Positions 8,102 to 15,217 of a stretch of 35,335 nucleotides of DNA are shown piece by piece. Source of the stretch: an uncultured Sphingomonas sp. (GTDB lineage: Bacteria; Pseudomonadota; Alphaproteobacteria; Sphingomonadales; Sphingomonadaceae); NCBI GenBank assembly GCA_913775025.1, contig CAJYJW010000231.1:1-35335 (forward strand), in the 5' to 3' direction. The notes beneath the pieces are model-generated. The model was not told the origin of the DNA and did no database searches. It was given only the letters and a program-made list of their open reading frames with translations. Every line of letters starts with the position of its first letter. Within the stretch, counting starts at the first letter, position 1. The translations under genes were made by a program, and so were the position numbers.

Positions 8102-8686
8102 ATGTGGGGGATAATCGGATGCTGGGGCATGGTCGCGGCGCTCGTTCTCGCCACGCCGACGATCGCGCATGGCGCACCCCCGCCGCCGGTTGCCGGTATG
8201 GACACGCCGGATGCCATCGTTTGCCAGCTTCTTTCCGGCTGCCCTTCATCCGATCCGGCGGCGGCGCCGCGTGGAGGTGGTCGCGTCGGCAAGACGCGGG
8301 GCTTCTCGTTCCAGAACGGCGGCAGCGAGGCGACGCCAGCCGCCGCGACCGGGCGTTATGATCTGCGTATCGGCTTCCTGTTCGCCTCCGCCGAACTGAC
8401 GCCCGCCGATCGCACCCGCGCCGCGACATTCGCCACCGCGCTGGCCGATCCGCGCCTAGCCGGTCGGCGTATCCGTATCGAGGGGCATACCGATTCGATC
8501 GGCAGCGATGCCGCCAACCTCGATCTCTCCCGCAGGCGTGCCCGCGCCGTCGGCGAAGCCCTGGTCGCGGCGGGCGTCGACGGTGCGCGCCTCGATCTGG
8601 AAGGCTATGGCGCGCGCCGCCCGCTCCCGGGGCTACCCGCGCAGTCCGGTGCGAACCGGCGGGTGATCGCATCGCTGGCGGACTAG
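8102..8686 (+). CDS. OmpA-family peptidoglycan-associated protein
   Basis: A 194-residue exported protein with an N-terminal signal peptide ending near A-H-G-A and a C-terminal OmpA domain (residues about 85-194). The domain carries the peptidoglycan-binding pattern I-E-G-H-T-D-S-I-G with L-S-x-R-R-A-x-A-V and the closing G-A-R-R-P ... N-R-R-V. There is no lipobox cysteine at the cleavage site, so it is likely soluble or loosely membrane-associated in the periplasm. A short linker with one C-x6-C pair (I-V-C-Q-L-L-S-G-C) follows the signal peptide and could form a disulfide. The ATG at 8102 has GGAG eight bases upstream; a GTG/ATG further up adds only non-signal residues. It converges on the YdiY-like gene with 4 bp between the stops. 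Confidence 0.83.
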   Translation: MWGIIGCWGMVAALVLATPTIAHGAPPPPVAGMDTPDAIVCQLLSGCPSSDPAAAPRGGGRVGKTRGFSFQNGGSEATPAAATGRYDLRIGFLFASAELTPADRTRAATFATALADPRLAGRRIRIEGHTDSIGSDAANLDLSRRRARAVGEALVAAGVDGARLDLEGYGARRPLPGLPAQSGANRRVIASLAD

Positions 8687-8690
8687 GCGT

Positions 8691-9689
8691 TCAGAAGCTG
8701 TAGGCGATCGTCGCCCGGGTGATCGTGTCGAGCGTGTCGCTGGTCGCCAGCGTGTTGCGTTCGTAGGTGACATTATAGGACAGCCTGGCCTTCAACGCGC
8801 CGATCAGCTTGGTATCCAGCGCGGTTGTGGCGGTGGCATTGTTATTCCCCTCCTCCACGAACAACGCGCCATCCTGCACGAAATTGAGCGTCGGCGTGAT
8901 TGCCCAGCGGACGCCGAGCGAGGCGCGCCCGGCGAGGCGCGTGGTGGCGCCCGTCTCCACGAAATCGGTACGGCGGAGCGCGGGCCCGCCCTCGAACTCC
9001 ACGTTCAGCGCCGGCCCGGCAACCAGCCGGTAGCCGATACCGCCGCCGCCGGTATAGCGATCCGTGTAGCCGAGCAGCCGGTCCCGCTCATATTGCGCGA
9101 GGCCATAGGTGTAGAGTCTGTCCGTCAACTTGTAGTTCGGCCGCCAGAGGGCGTTGCCGCGCTCTGTCACCGTTTCGCCGTTGGTGCGCTGGTAGTCGAT
9201 CCGGCCGGACAGGGTATTCCGCCAGCGCAACCCCTCCCGCACGAAGCTGACCGCACCGTACAGGCCGAAGCCGGCATTGTTGCCGGTGAAGCGTGATCCG
9301 CCCGCCTCGATCTCGCCCTTCCAGTTTTCCAGCAATGCCGCATTCGCCAGTGCATCGGCCCGCGCCCGGGCCGCAGCGGCTGTCTTGGCCGCCTGGCGGG
9401 CGGTAAATTCCGCGTCCAGCGCATCGATCTGGGCGATCGTTTCGGGATTGGTCTGCCGGGCGTACCGCAGGATCGCGGCAACGGCGGTCGCATCCCCGCT
9501 GGAAGTAGCGGCTTCGATCAGGGTGCGGACGGCCTCGGGCAGCTTGGCCGGCGGCGGCGGTGGCGCGGCGGGCGCGGCGGGCGCCTCGATGACCGGCACG
9601 ATTTCCGGCGCGGGGGCGATGACGAGGATCGGCTGGCTTGGGGCGGCGGCGGGCACCGTATCGACCAGCATCAGCATGAGCGGAAGCAC
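8691..9689 (-). CDS. DUF481/YdiY-like outer-membrane beta-barrel protein
   Basis: A 332-residue protein with a short hydrophobic N-terminus (signal-like, ending around A-A-A-P), a Pro/Ala-rich segment (residues 30-55), a predicted helical region with many alanines (about 55-130), and a C-terminal half of alternating beta strands ending in aromatic phenylalanine (I-A-Y-S-F). That ending is the usual insertion signal for outer-membrane barrels. The block G-E-I-E-A-G-G-S-x-x-T-G-N and strands such as W-R-N-T-L-S-G-R-I-D-Y resemble the DUF481/YdiY family, which in enterobacteria is an acid-inducible outer-membrane protein of unknown role. The start is a GTG at 9689, with GGAG seven bases before it. 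No ATG start gives a better signal peptide. Confidence 0.75.
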   Translation of the reverse strand: MLPLMLMLVDTVPAAAPSQPILVIAPAPEIVPVIEAPAAPAAPPPPPAKLPEAVRTLIEAATSSGDATAVAAILRYARQTNPETIAQIDALDAEFTARQAAKTAAAARARADALANAALLENWKGEIEAGGSRFTGNNAGFGLYGAVSFVREGLRWRNTLSGRIDYQRTNGETVTERGNALWRPNYKLTDRLYTYGLAQYERDRLLGYTDRYTGGGGIGYRLVAGPALNVEFEGGPALRRTDFVETGATTRLAGRASLGVRWAITPTLNFVQDGALFVEEGNNNATATTALDTKLIGALKARLSYNVTYERNTLATSDTLDTITRATIAYSF

Positions 9690-9803
9690 GATAATTCTCC
9701 GAAAGGCGGATCAGGCCGGTACGCCCGGATGCGATATCGGATCGGCTTTCCCTAGCAGGCATCGACAAAACGCGCCGCAATCACGGCGATACGCGAATGT
9801 CTC

Positions 9804-10121
9804 TCAGCCTTCGCCAAGCAGCAGGGTGCCACCCTTGCGCGCGATCACGTCCCGTATCCTGTCCGCGAACAGGCCCAGCATCGGTGGCAGGATCAGCGCC
9901 ACGCGAATGTGATCGTCTGTGACATCAGCGGTGGCCGAGACGGTTTGGCCCAAGGCTTTCACCTCGATCGCCATGCGATCTTCCGACGGCCAATGCGCCG
10001 CCACCTCGGCGACGCCGCCGGGGATATGGGCAGGCAATTCGCCGATGCGCGCCTTCATTCGCCGCCGCGCCTCGGCCCGGCCCAGCGTGTGGGGAATGTC
10101 GATGATCGTGGGATTTGCCAT
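9804..10121 (-). CDS. Polyhydroxyalkanoic-acid-system family protein
   Basis: A 105-residue soluble protein starting M-A-N-P-T-I-I-D-I-P-H-T-L-G-R-A-E-A-R-R-R-M, with the later pattern G-Q-x-V-x-A-x-x-D-V and a hydrophobic L-P-P-M-L-G-L-F-A-D-R-I segment. This matches the small proteins named after PHA granule regions (PHA_gran_rgn). Family members are often near PHA synthesis or phasin genes, but their biochemical role is unclear. No PHA synthase is in the window. The observation gains weight because an apparent PhaR-box-controlled sRNA lies 1.6 kb away. It is probably transcribed with the 2H phosphoesterase gene 48 bp upstream. Confidence 0.78.
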   Translation of the reverse strand: MANPTIIDIPHTLGRAEARRRMKARIGELPAHIPGGVAEVAAHWPSEDRMAIEVKALGQTVSATADVTDDHIRVALILPPMLGLFADRIRDVIARKGGTLLLGEG

Positions 10122-10169
10122 TCCACCTTCTACGGCAGGTGATGCCCCCCTGTCATCGCCGGAACCGCC

Positions 10170-10703
10170 TCAGCCCAAGAACATATAGCGATGGATCAAT
10201 TCCCACGGCCCGCCCCGATAATGATAGCTGGCCAGCCCCGTGATCGCGAGCGGGCGTGGCATGAAGCCGGCCGACAGCGCGGCGAGCAGCGCCTTTGCTT
10301 CGGCCGGGGCGACCTTGTTCTGGATCGTGACATGGGGCCGCCAGCCACCGCTGTCCTGCGGTGTGAGGCAGCCGGCGAAGGCCGCCGCCAGATCGGCGCG
10401 GATCGCCATCAACGCCTCGCTGCGTATGCCGACAGCTAAGCCGCGTCCCAGGGAAAACAGGCGATCGACTATCGCGGGCGGGCGCGGAACATGCGCCGTC
10501 GCCCGCCGCAGTCGCCCGTCCAGTTCCCCCGCCAGGCTGGGCGGCAGATGGTGAAAGAGCGTGAGATGCGCAGCGAGCACGTTCCGCTTCGGCGGGAAAT
10601 GCGCGCGGCGAAGGCCATCCAGCCACGTGAAGTCCGCCTTGCCAAACAGCGCGGAGACGATGATCGGCGCGCCCCCGGCATCCTTAGGCGGCGCCATAGG
10701 CAT
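10170..10703 (-). CDS. 2H phosphoesterase (2'-5' RNA ligase / cyclic phosphodiesterase-like)
   Basis: The protein has 177 residues and the two H-x-T-hydrophobic motifs that define the 2H superfamily: H-L-T-L-F at residues 46-50 and H-V-T-I-Q at 124-128. Such enzymes hydrolyse 2',3'-cyclic phosphates or 2'-5' linkages of RNA or nucleotides. The C-terminal tyrosine-rich strand (Y-H-Y-R-G-G-P-W-E) is typical of the LigT-like or YjcG-like branch. The length is normal and both motifs are intact. Its ATG lies inside the last 20 bp of the histone-deacetylase-like gene, so the two are translationally coupled. Physiological substrate unknown. Confidence 0.83.
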   Translation of the reverse strand: MPMAPPKDAGGAPIIVSALFGKADFTWLDGLRRAHFPPKRNVLAAHLTLFHHLPPSLAGELDGRLRRATAHVPRPPAIVDRLFSLGRGLAVGIRSEALMAIRADLAAAFAGCLTPQDSGGWRPHVTIQNKVAPAEAKALLAALSAGFMPRPLAITGLASYHYRGGPWELIHRYMFLG

Positions 10704-11598
10704 CTCCGAATGTCAGGATCGAACGGACGTGGCGCGCCGCCACCTCCTGGATGTCATGGCCGTAACCGCCGCCCAGCGTGCCGGCTACCGGAATAGCGCG
10801 CGCCTTGGCTACACGGGCGACAAAGCGGTCTCGCGCATCCAATCCCTCCTGCGTCAGGGAAAGCCGGCCCAGCCGATCCCCGCCGAATGGATCGACCCCG
10901 CCCTGCCACAGGATCAGATCGGGTCGAAAACTATCAAGCAGCGGCGGCAAGGTCGCTTCGAGTGCCGCCAGATAGGCGGTATCGTCGGCCCGGTCGGGCA
11001 AAGGCACGTCGCGCGTCGAATTTGCCTTGCGAGCCGGGAAATTACTCTCGCAATGGATCGAATAAGTAGCGATGGCAGGGTTCGCGGAGGTGAGAAGGGC
11101 GGTGCCGTCGCCCTGATGGACATCGCAATCCACGACCATCACACGATCCACCAACCGCTCCGCGATCAGCCGATTTGCTGCAATTGCGAGATCGTTGAAT
11201 ATGCAATATCCGGCACCGCTGTCATAGCGCGCGTGATGGCTGCCGCCAGCGCTATTGAAGGCAAACCCCTCCGTGCGGGCGAGTAGTGCCGCCGTCCATG
11301 TGCCACCTGCGACCAGGAAGGATCGGGCAGCGATTCGCTCATCGATCGCGAAGCCGATCCGCCGGACCTTGTCGGCCGGCACGCGGGCCTCAAGGACCTC
11401 GGCGACATAGGCGGGATCATGAACGGCGTTGAGCCATTCAAGGGGCATCGCATCGGGGACCGCCCAGTCCAACCGTCTGCCCGAATTGCGGAGACCGTCG
11501 CGAACAAGCGCGGTCTTGCTCCAGCGGTAGCGGCTGGTCGGGTCGGGCGGTACGACGTAATCGGGATGATGGACGATCGGAATAGTCATGGCCTGCAT
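10684..11598 (-). CDS. Histone-deacetylase-family (acetoin-utilisation-like) amidohydrolase
   Basis: A 304-residue zinc hydrolase of the class II HDAC/HdaH superfamily. Visible active-site elements are the twin histidines in G-G-S-H-H-A (H121, H122), the Y-C-I-F-N-D-L-A motif (131-137), the zinc ligands in V-D-C-D-V-H-Q-G-D-G-T (D159, H161), and the third ligand region G-G-V-D-P-F-G-G-D. The conserved C-terminal G-G-G-Y is present as L-G-G-G-Y. Bacterial members deacetylate acetylpolyamines, acetylated proteins or other amides, so the substrate here cannot be assigned. The start is the ATG at 11598; a second ATG nine bases downstream is equally possible. It heads an apparent operon with the 2H phosphoesterase and the PHA-system protein. 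A strong terminator for a separate upstream minus-strand transcript lies 160 bases before it. Confidence 0.88.
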   Translation of the reverse strand: MQAMTIPIVHHPDYVVPPDPTSRYRWSKTALVRDGLRNSGRRLDWAVPDAMPLEWLNAVHDPAYVAEVLEARVPADKVRRIGFAIDERIAARSFLVAGGTWTAALLARTEGFAFNSAGGSHHARYDSGAGYCIFNDLAIAANRLIAERLVDRVMVVDCDVHQGDGTALLTSANPAIATYSIHCESNFPARKANSTRDVPLPDRADDTAYLAALEATLPPLLDSFRPDLILWQGGVDPFGGDRLGRLSLTQEGLDARDRFVARVAKARAIPVAGTLGGGYGHDIQEVAARHVRSILTFGDAYGAA

Positions 11599-11761
11599 AT
11601 CGGCAGCCTGATGATGCGATCAAGAGAGGTTGGGGGAGAGCGCCTGCGGCCGCTCGATCCCCCGGGTGCCACTGACGAACCGATGCCGGTTTTCCGGCGG
11701 CTCCCCTCAGATTCTGTGTGCGAATCGTCGGCGGCAAAACCGCTATAGCGCCAGCGCGGCG

Positions 11762-11792
11762 AAAAAAAAGGCCGGTCCTTGCGAACCGGCCT
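11762..11792 (-). terminator. Strong intrinsic terminator on the minus strand
   Basis: Perfect 8-bp stem AGGCCGGT/ACCGGCCT with an 8-nt loop, followed on the minus strand by seven or eight T residues. No minus-strand protein gene ends here, since the nearest gene on the right (the glutathione transferase) is on the plus strand. It is therefore best explained as the 3' end of the candidate sRNA. Confidence 0.88.
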
Positions 11793-11822
11793 GAAAGTTT
11801 AGGAGAGGATGCCTGAAAGGCA
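11762..11822 (-). ncRNA. Candidate trans-acting small RNA, MmgR/alpha-r8-like
   Basis: On the minus strand three elements follow each other without any coding gene. First comes a 5-bp hairpin with a TTC loop (11822 to 11810). Then follows a 17-base region predicted unpaired, containing CCTCTCCT (11809 to 11793). Last is a perfect 8-bp stem with a T7-8 tail (11792 to 11762). This is the layout of the MmgR (alpha-r8) sRNA family of Rhizobiales, which has an unpaired pyrimidine-rich anti-Shine-Dalgarno core between two stems and limits phasin/PHB production. The start point near 11822 is inferred from a weak promoter-like pair (TTGCAA at 11856-11851 and CACAAA at 11833-11828, spacer 17). Family membership is from memory of the architecture; the existence of some terminated transcript is better supported. 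Confidence 0.6.
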
Positions 11823-11827
11823 CGTGC

Positions 11828-11840
11828 TTTGTGCATCGCA
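11828..11840 (-). promoter_or_regulatory. Candidate PhaR (AniA) binding box over the sRNA promoter
   Basis: The minus strand reads TGCGATGCACAAA. It matches at every position the alphaproteobacterial PhaR consensus as I remember it (TGC-R-N-Y-GC-A-S-M-A). It overlaps the putative -10 (11833-11828) and lies just upstream of the inferred sRNA start, the position expected for repression. The same bases could also act on the divergent glutathione transferase gene 134 bp away. Confidence 0.55.
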
Positions 11841-11875
11841 GCAGGCAATGTTGCAAGTGCGAAAAGCAAAACCAC

Positions 11876-11894
11876 GATTGCAATAGATGCAATC
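11876..11894. repeat. Perfect 7-bp inverted repeat, possible operator
   Basis: GATTGCA and TGCAATC are separated by ATAGA. The centre is about 63 bases upstream of the inferred sRNA start and about 89 bases upstream of the glutathione transferase start. Either gene could be the target of a dimeric regulator. No known site was recognised. Confidence 0.45.
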
Positions 11895-11973
11895 TTATCG
11901 GTCCCGACGATGCGTTTGCAACCCCACGTTCAAGGGGACGTTGCGACTCTGCCCAGCCGAGAAAGGACGCATA

Positions 11974-12567
11974 ATGGAACTCTATTTCAGCCCTGGAGCC
12001 TGCAGCCTTGCCACCCACATCGCGCTGAATGCCGGCAACATCGCCCACGATCGCGTCAAAGTCGATTTGAAGGCCAAAACCACGGAGCAAGGCGAGGATT
12101 ACCGGACGATCAATCCCAAGGGGTATGTTCCCGCCCTGGAAATCGAGGACGGCGCGCTGCTGACCGAGAACATCGCCCTATTGAGCTATGTCGGATCGCT
12201 GGCCCCCGCTCTCTTCCCGCCTGACGGCATGGCGCATTGGCGTACTCTCGAGACGCTAGCCTTCATCTCGACCGAATTGCACAAGAGCTTCAAGCCGCTG
12301 TTCAATCCCGCTTCCAGCGAGGCGGAAAAGGACGAGGCGAAAAAGACTCTGCGCGGACGTTTCGATCTGATCGAGCCGATGCTGAACGGACGCCCCTTCC
12401 TGAACGGCGATGCGATCGGCGTTACCGACTGCTATCTGTTCGTCACGCTGTTCTGGGCGAAGGAGAAATTCGGCATGGAGTTGTCGCCGACGCTGGCCGG
12501 CTATTTCAGCAGAATGCGGGAACAGCCAGCCGTCGCGCAGGCTTTGAAGGAAGAGGGCATTGCCTGA
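11974..12567 (+). CDS. Glutathione S-transferase family protein
   Basis: A 197-residue cytosolic GST with a thioredoxin-fold N-terminal domain (residues 1-78) and a helical C-terminal domain. The opening M-E-L-Y-F-S-P-G-A-C-S-L-A-T-H matches bacterial beta-class GSTs (GstA), with the Cys at position 10 that forms mixed disulfides with glutathione in that class. N-P-K-G-Y-V-P-A-L-E carries the cis-proline, T-E-N-I-A-L-L is the glutathione gamma-glutamyl contact, and G-V-T-D-C-Y-L-F-V is the N-capping motif of the C-terminal core. The frame is open upstream to 11887, but the ATG at 11974 has GAAAGGA seven bases before it and yields the family N-terminus. It converges on lepA across a long hairpin. 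The substrate is unknown. Confidence 0.9.
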   Translation: MELYFSPGACSLATHIALNAGNIAHDRVKVDLKAKTTEQGEDYRTINPKGYVPALEIEDGALLTENIALLSYVGSLAPALFPPDGMAHWRTLETLAFISTELHKSFKPLFNPASSEAEKDEAKKTLRGRFDLIEPMLNGRPFLNGDAIGVTDCYLFVTLFWAKEKFGMELSPTLAGYFSRMREQPAVAQALKEEGIA

Positions 12568-12573
12568 CATGAT

Positions 12574-12598
12574 CGGCCGGGGGTCAATCCCCCGGCCG
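12574..12598. terminator. Hairpin between convergent gst and lepA genes
   Basis: A perfect 10-bp stem (CGGCCGGGGG / CCCCCGGCCG) with a TCAAT loop sits 7 bases after the GST stop and 23 bases after the lepA stop. It lacks a long T tract, so it may stop both transcripts only partly or protect their 3' ends. Confidence 0.6.
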
Positions 12599-12620
12599 GC
12601 TTATCGCCGATGGGCCGTGT

Positions 12621-14441
12621 CTATTCGTCCCCCATCCGCAGCGCGGCGATGAATGCTTCCTGCGGGATCTGGACGGAACCATATTCCCGCATCCGCTTCT
12701 TGCCTTCCTTCTGCTTCTCCAGCAGCTTCTTCTTTCGGCTGGCATCGCCGCCATAGCATTTGGCGGTCACGTCCTTGCGCATCGCCGCGATCGTCTCGCG
12801 GGCGATCACCTTGCCGCCGATCGCCGCCTGAACCGGGATCTTGAACAGGTGCCGGGGGATGAGATCCTTCAGTCGCTCGCACATGCCCCGCCCGCGCGTC
12901 TCTGCATTCGCGCGGTGGACGATCATGCTGAGTGCATCCACCGCCTCGCCGTTGACCATGATCGACATCTTGACCAGATCGCCCTCGCGGTGACCGATCT
13001 GGTGATAGTCGAAGCTGGCGTAGCCGCGGCTGATCGATTTCAGCCGGTCATAGAAGTCGAACACCACCTCGTTGAGCGGCAGTTCATAGATCACCTGCGC
13101 GCGTCCGCCGACATAGGTGAGCTGTTTTTGGATGCCGCGCCGATCCTGGCAAAGCTTGAGGATCGTGCCGAGATACTCGTCCGGCACATAGATTGTTGCC
13201 TCGATCCACGGCTCCTCGATCGTCTCGATCCGGTTGGGATCGGGCATGTCGGCGGGATTGTGCAATTCGATGACCTTGGCGTCCTCGGTCTTTGAATGGC
13301 TCAGGTGCATCCGGTACACCACCGAGGGTGCGGTCGTGATGAGGTCGAGATCATATTCGCGGGTCAGCCGCTCCTGAATGATCTCCAAGTGCAGCAGCCC
13401 CAGGAAACCGCAGCGAAAGCCGAAACCGAGCGCCGCCGAGGATTCCGCCTCGAAGCTGAACGAGGCATCGTTGAGGCGCAGCTTGTAGAGCGAATCGCGC
13501 AGCTTCTCGAAATCGGCGGCGTCGATCGGGAAGAGACCGCAGAACACCACGGGCTGCACTTCCTTGAAGCCGGGCAGCGCCTCTGCCGTGGGCTTGCGGG
13601 CATCGGTGATGGTATCACCCACCGCCGTCTGGCTGACTTCCTTGATCTGGGCAGTGATGATGCCGATCTCGCCCGCCGCCAGCTCGGACAAGACCTCCAG
13701 CTTGGGGCGCATGCAGGCGACGCGATCGACCAGATGCAGCGTGCCGTTCTGCATGAACTTGATTTGCTGACCCTTCTTCAGGGTACCCTCGACCACGCGC
13801 ACGAGGATGACGACGCCGAGATACGGATCGTACCAGCTATCCACCAGCATCGCCTTCAGCGGTGCCTCGCGATCACCCTTCGGCGCGGGAATGCGCTGGA
13901 CGACCGCCTCCAGCACCTCATCAATGCCGATACCGGATTTCGCGGACGCGAGCACGGCATCCTCGGCGGATATGCCGATGATATCCTCTATCTCCGCCTT
14001 CACTTTTTCCGGTTCGGCGGCGGGCAGATCGATCTTGTTGATGACGGGCACGATCTCATGGTCGTGCTCGATCGATTGATAGACGTTGGCGAGCGTCTGC
14101 GCCTCCACGCCTTGCGCCGCGTCAACTACCAGCAGCGCGCCCTCGCACGCGGCGAGGGAGCGCGACACCTCGTAAGCGAAGTCGACATGACCGGGCGTGT
14201 CCATCAGGTTCAGCTCATATTCGAGCCCGTCCTTGGCGGTGTAGTTCAGGCGGACGGTCTGCGCCTTGATCGTGATCCCGCGCTCCTTCTCGATATCCAT
14301 GTTGTCGAGCACCTGCGCCGACATCTCGCGATCGGTGAGGCCGCCAGTGCGCTGGATGAGGCGATCGGCGAGCGTGGATTTGCCATGATCGATATGCGCG
14401 ATGATCGAAAAGTTGCGGATGCGGTCGAGCGGTGTGGACAA
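12621..14441 (-). CDS. lepA: Translation elongation factor 4 (back-translocase)
   Basis: LepA/EF4 is a translational GTPase that acts on the ribosome under ionic stress and in initiation/biogenesis. The protein has 606 residues, close to the usual 600. GTP-binding motifs are complete: G1 in A-H-I-D-H-G-K-S-T near residue 16-24, R-G-I-T-I (G2), D-T-P-G-H (G3), N-K-I-D-L-P (G4) and the S-A-K-S-G-I-G (G5). Domains II, III and V and the LepA-specific C-terminal domain follow, with signatures such as [27 protein letters not shown] and A-K-C-Y-G-G-D-x-x-R-K-K-K-L-L. The start codon is a TTG at 14441, because no ATG or GTG lies nearby in frame and [14 protein letters not shown] matches the family N-terminus. 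Confidence 0.96.
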   Translation of the reverse strand: MSTPLDRIRNFSIIAHIDHGKSTLADRLIQRTGGLTDREMSAQVLDNMDIEKERGITIKAQTVRLNYTAKDGLEYELNLMDTPGHVDFAYEVSRSLAACEGALLVVDAAQGVEAQTLANVYQSIEHDHEIVPVINKIDLPAAEPEKVKAEIEDIIGISAEDAVLASAKSGIGIDEVLEAVVQRIPAPKGDREAPLKAMLVDSWYDPYLGVVILVRVVEGTLKKGQQIKFMQNGTLHLVDRVACMRPKLEVLSELAAGEIGIITAQIKEVSQTAVGDTITDARKPTAEALPGFKEVQPVVFCGLFPIDAADFEKLRDSLYKLRLNDASFSFEAESSAALGFGFRCGFLGLLHLEIIQERLTREYDLDLITTAPSVVYRMHLSHSKTEDAKVIELHNPADMPDPNRIETIEEPWIEATIYVPDEYLGTILKLCQDRRGIQKQLTYVGGRAQVIYELPLNEVVFDFYDRLKSISRGYASFDYHQIGHREGDLVKMSIMVNGEAVDALSMIVHRANAETRGRGMCERLKDLIPRHLFKIPVQAAIGGKVIARETIAAMRKDVTAKCYGGDASRKKKLLEKQKEGKKRMREYGSVQIPQEAFIAALRMGDE

Positions 14442-14644
14442 GGCGGTTCTGCCGATCGGGTAAGGGGTTTGCGGCGCGCGATAGCATTGCGGGCCGGTGA
14501 TGCCAAACGGCCTTCCCCGATCGCCATGCGCCTTTCCGCGCCGTGCGATGCTTTGGATCGGGATAAAGTGGCGATTGATGCGGCGGGAACGACATGCCCG
14601 ACCGCCGGCATATCGAAGTCCCTCACGGAAATCGAATTGGGCGC

Positions 14645-14673
14645 TTGAACGATCCGAAAAGCCCCCCTATAGC
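14645..14673 (+). promoter_or_regulatory. Sigma-70-type promoter for tRNA-Pro
   Basis: TTGAAC at 14645-14650 and TATAGC at 14668-14673 are separated by exactly 17 bases. The expected start near 14680 is about 35 bases before the tRNA, typical for a short tRNA leader. This is the best-formed promoter in the window and a guide to the host consensus. Confidence 0.7.
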
Positions 14674-14715
14674 GACGCCGCTGTCGCACCGATCCCAAGC
14701 GGATACGGGCTCCGT

Positions 14716-14792
14716 CGGGGAGTAGCTCAGCCTGGTAGAGCACTGTCTTCGGGAGGCAGGGGCCGGAGGTTCGAATCCTCTCTCCCCGACCA
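14716..14792 (+). tRNA. tRNA-Pro (anticodon CGG)
   Basis: A 77-base cloverleaf with all stems: acceptor CGGGGAG pairing with CTCCCCG, a D arm with GCTC/GAGC, anticodon stem CTGTC/GGCAG around the loop TTCGGGA (anticodon CGG, reading CCG codons), a T arm with loop TTCGAAT, and an encoded 3' CCA. The CCG codon is heavily used here, for example in the (CCG)15 tract of the OmpA gene. Confidence 0.95.
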
Positions 14793-15163
14793 TCTATTAA
14801 CGGCCAGCCGAACGGGCCACCCACCTGAGTGTGGGGTGTAGAAGGCGGGTGGAAAGCGCCGCCCGCTTCGGCTTTCAGGCAGCGGAAGCCCGTAGAGATC
14901 CGCCGGCTTTATGATCAGACAGGCCGTAACGGCGAGCGGAGATCGGCTTTGGGTCGAGCACGGCGTCGACGGGGGCGGAGCTTTTTGGCTTCATAGGTAC
15001 GTCGAGCCGTTGGGAATGGATGCGCGCCGGTCGGCTGCGGGTTGCGGTCAAGACCCTGCGGGCTGCCCGCCAGTTAATTCATACCGGCACGGTTGTCGTG
15101 ACATTTAAGGACGATCGCGTCCCTTTAGCGAAGGCGTCTTTCGCCGGTCGGCGGGGAGTTTTC
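14793..15163. other. Intergenic stretch without a supported gene
   Basis: Between the tRNA and the TonB receptor terminator no reading frame has a convincing start signal or family resemblance. One 65-codon frame on the plus strand (14911-15108) has no Shine-Dalgarno and no recognised similarity. A GC-rich hairpin around 14846-14868 (GGCGGG...GCCCGC) may help end the tRNA transcript. Nothing resembling an integrase remnant or a repeated copy of the tRNA 3' end was seen. Confidence 0.6.
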
Positions 15164-15194
15164 ACAAAATAGGCCGGCGCGAGATGCGCCGGCC
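15164..15194 (-). terminator. Intrinsic terminator of the TonB receptor gene
   Basis: A 9-bp perfect stem GGCCGGCGC/GCGCCGGCC with a 5-nt loop is followed on the minus strand by TATTTTGT. It starts 24 bases after the receptor stop codon. Confidence 0.85.
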
Positions 15195-15217
15195 CCGAAT
15201 AAACCGCGTCGGACGGA

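Noticed and set aside
11438-11875. Minus-strand frame starting M-V-L-L-F-A-L-A-T-L-P-A-A over the candidate sRNA
   Set aside because: It runs through a strong terminator and into the 5' part of the histone-deacetylase-like gene in another frame. The apparent signal-like start is probably chance.
13296-14648. 450-codon plus-strand frame opposite lepA
   Set aside because: Antisense to the intact lepA gene. The translation is Arg/His/Asp-rich without recognisable domains.
14911-15108. 65-codon plus-strand frame after tRNA-Pro
   Set aside because: No ribosome site, no similarity recognised, and an unusual composition for this genome.
14716-15217. tRNA-Pro as an integration site for a mobile element
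   Set aside because: No integrase and no repeat of the tRNA 3' end was noticed in the following kilobases, and the next gene is an ordinary receptor with its own terminator.
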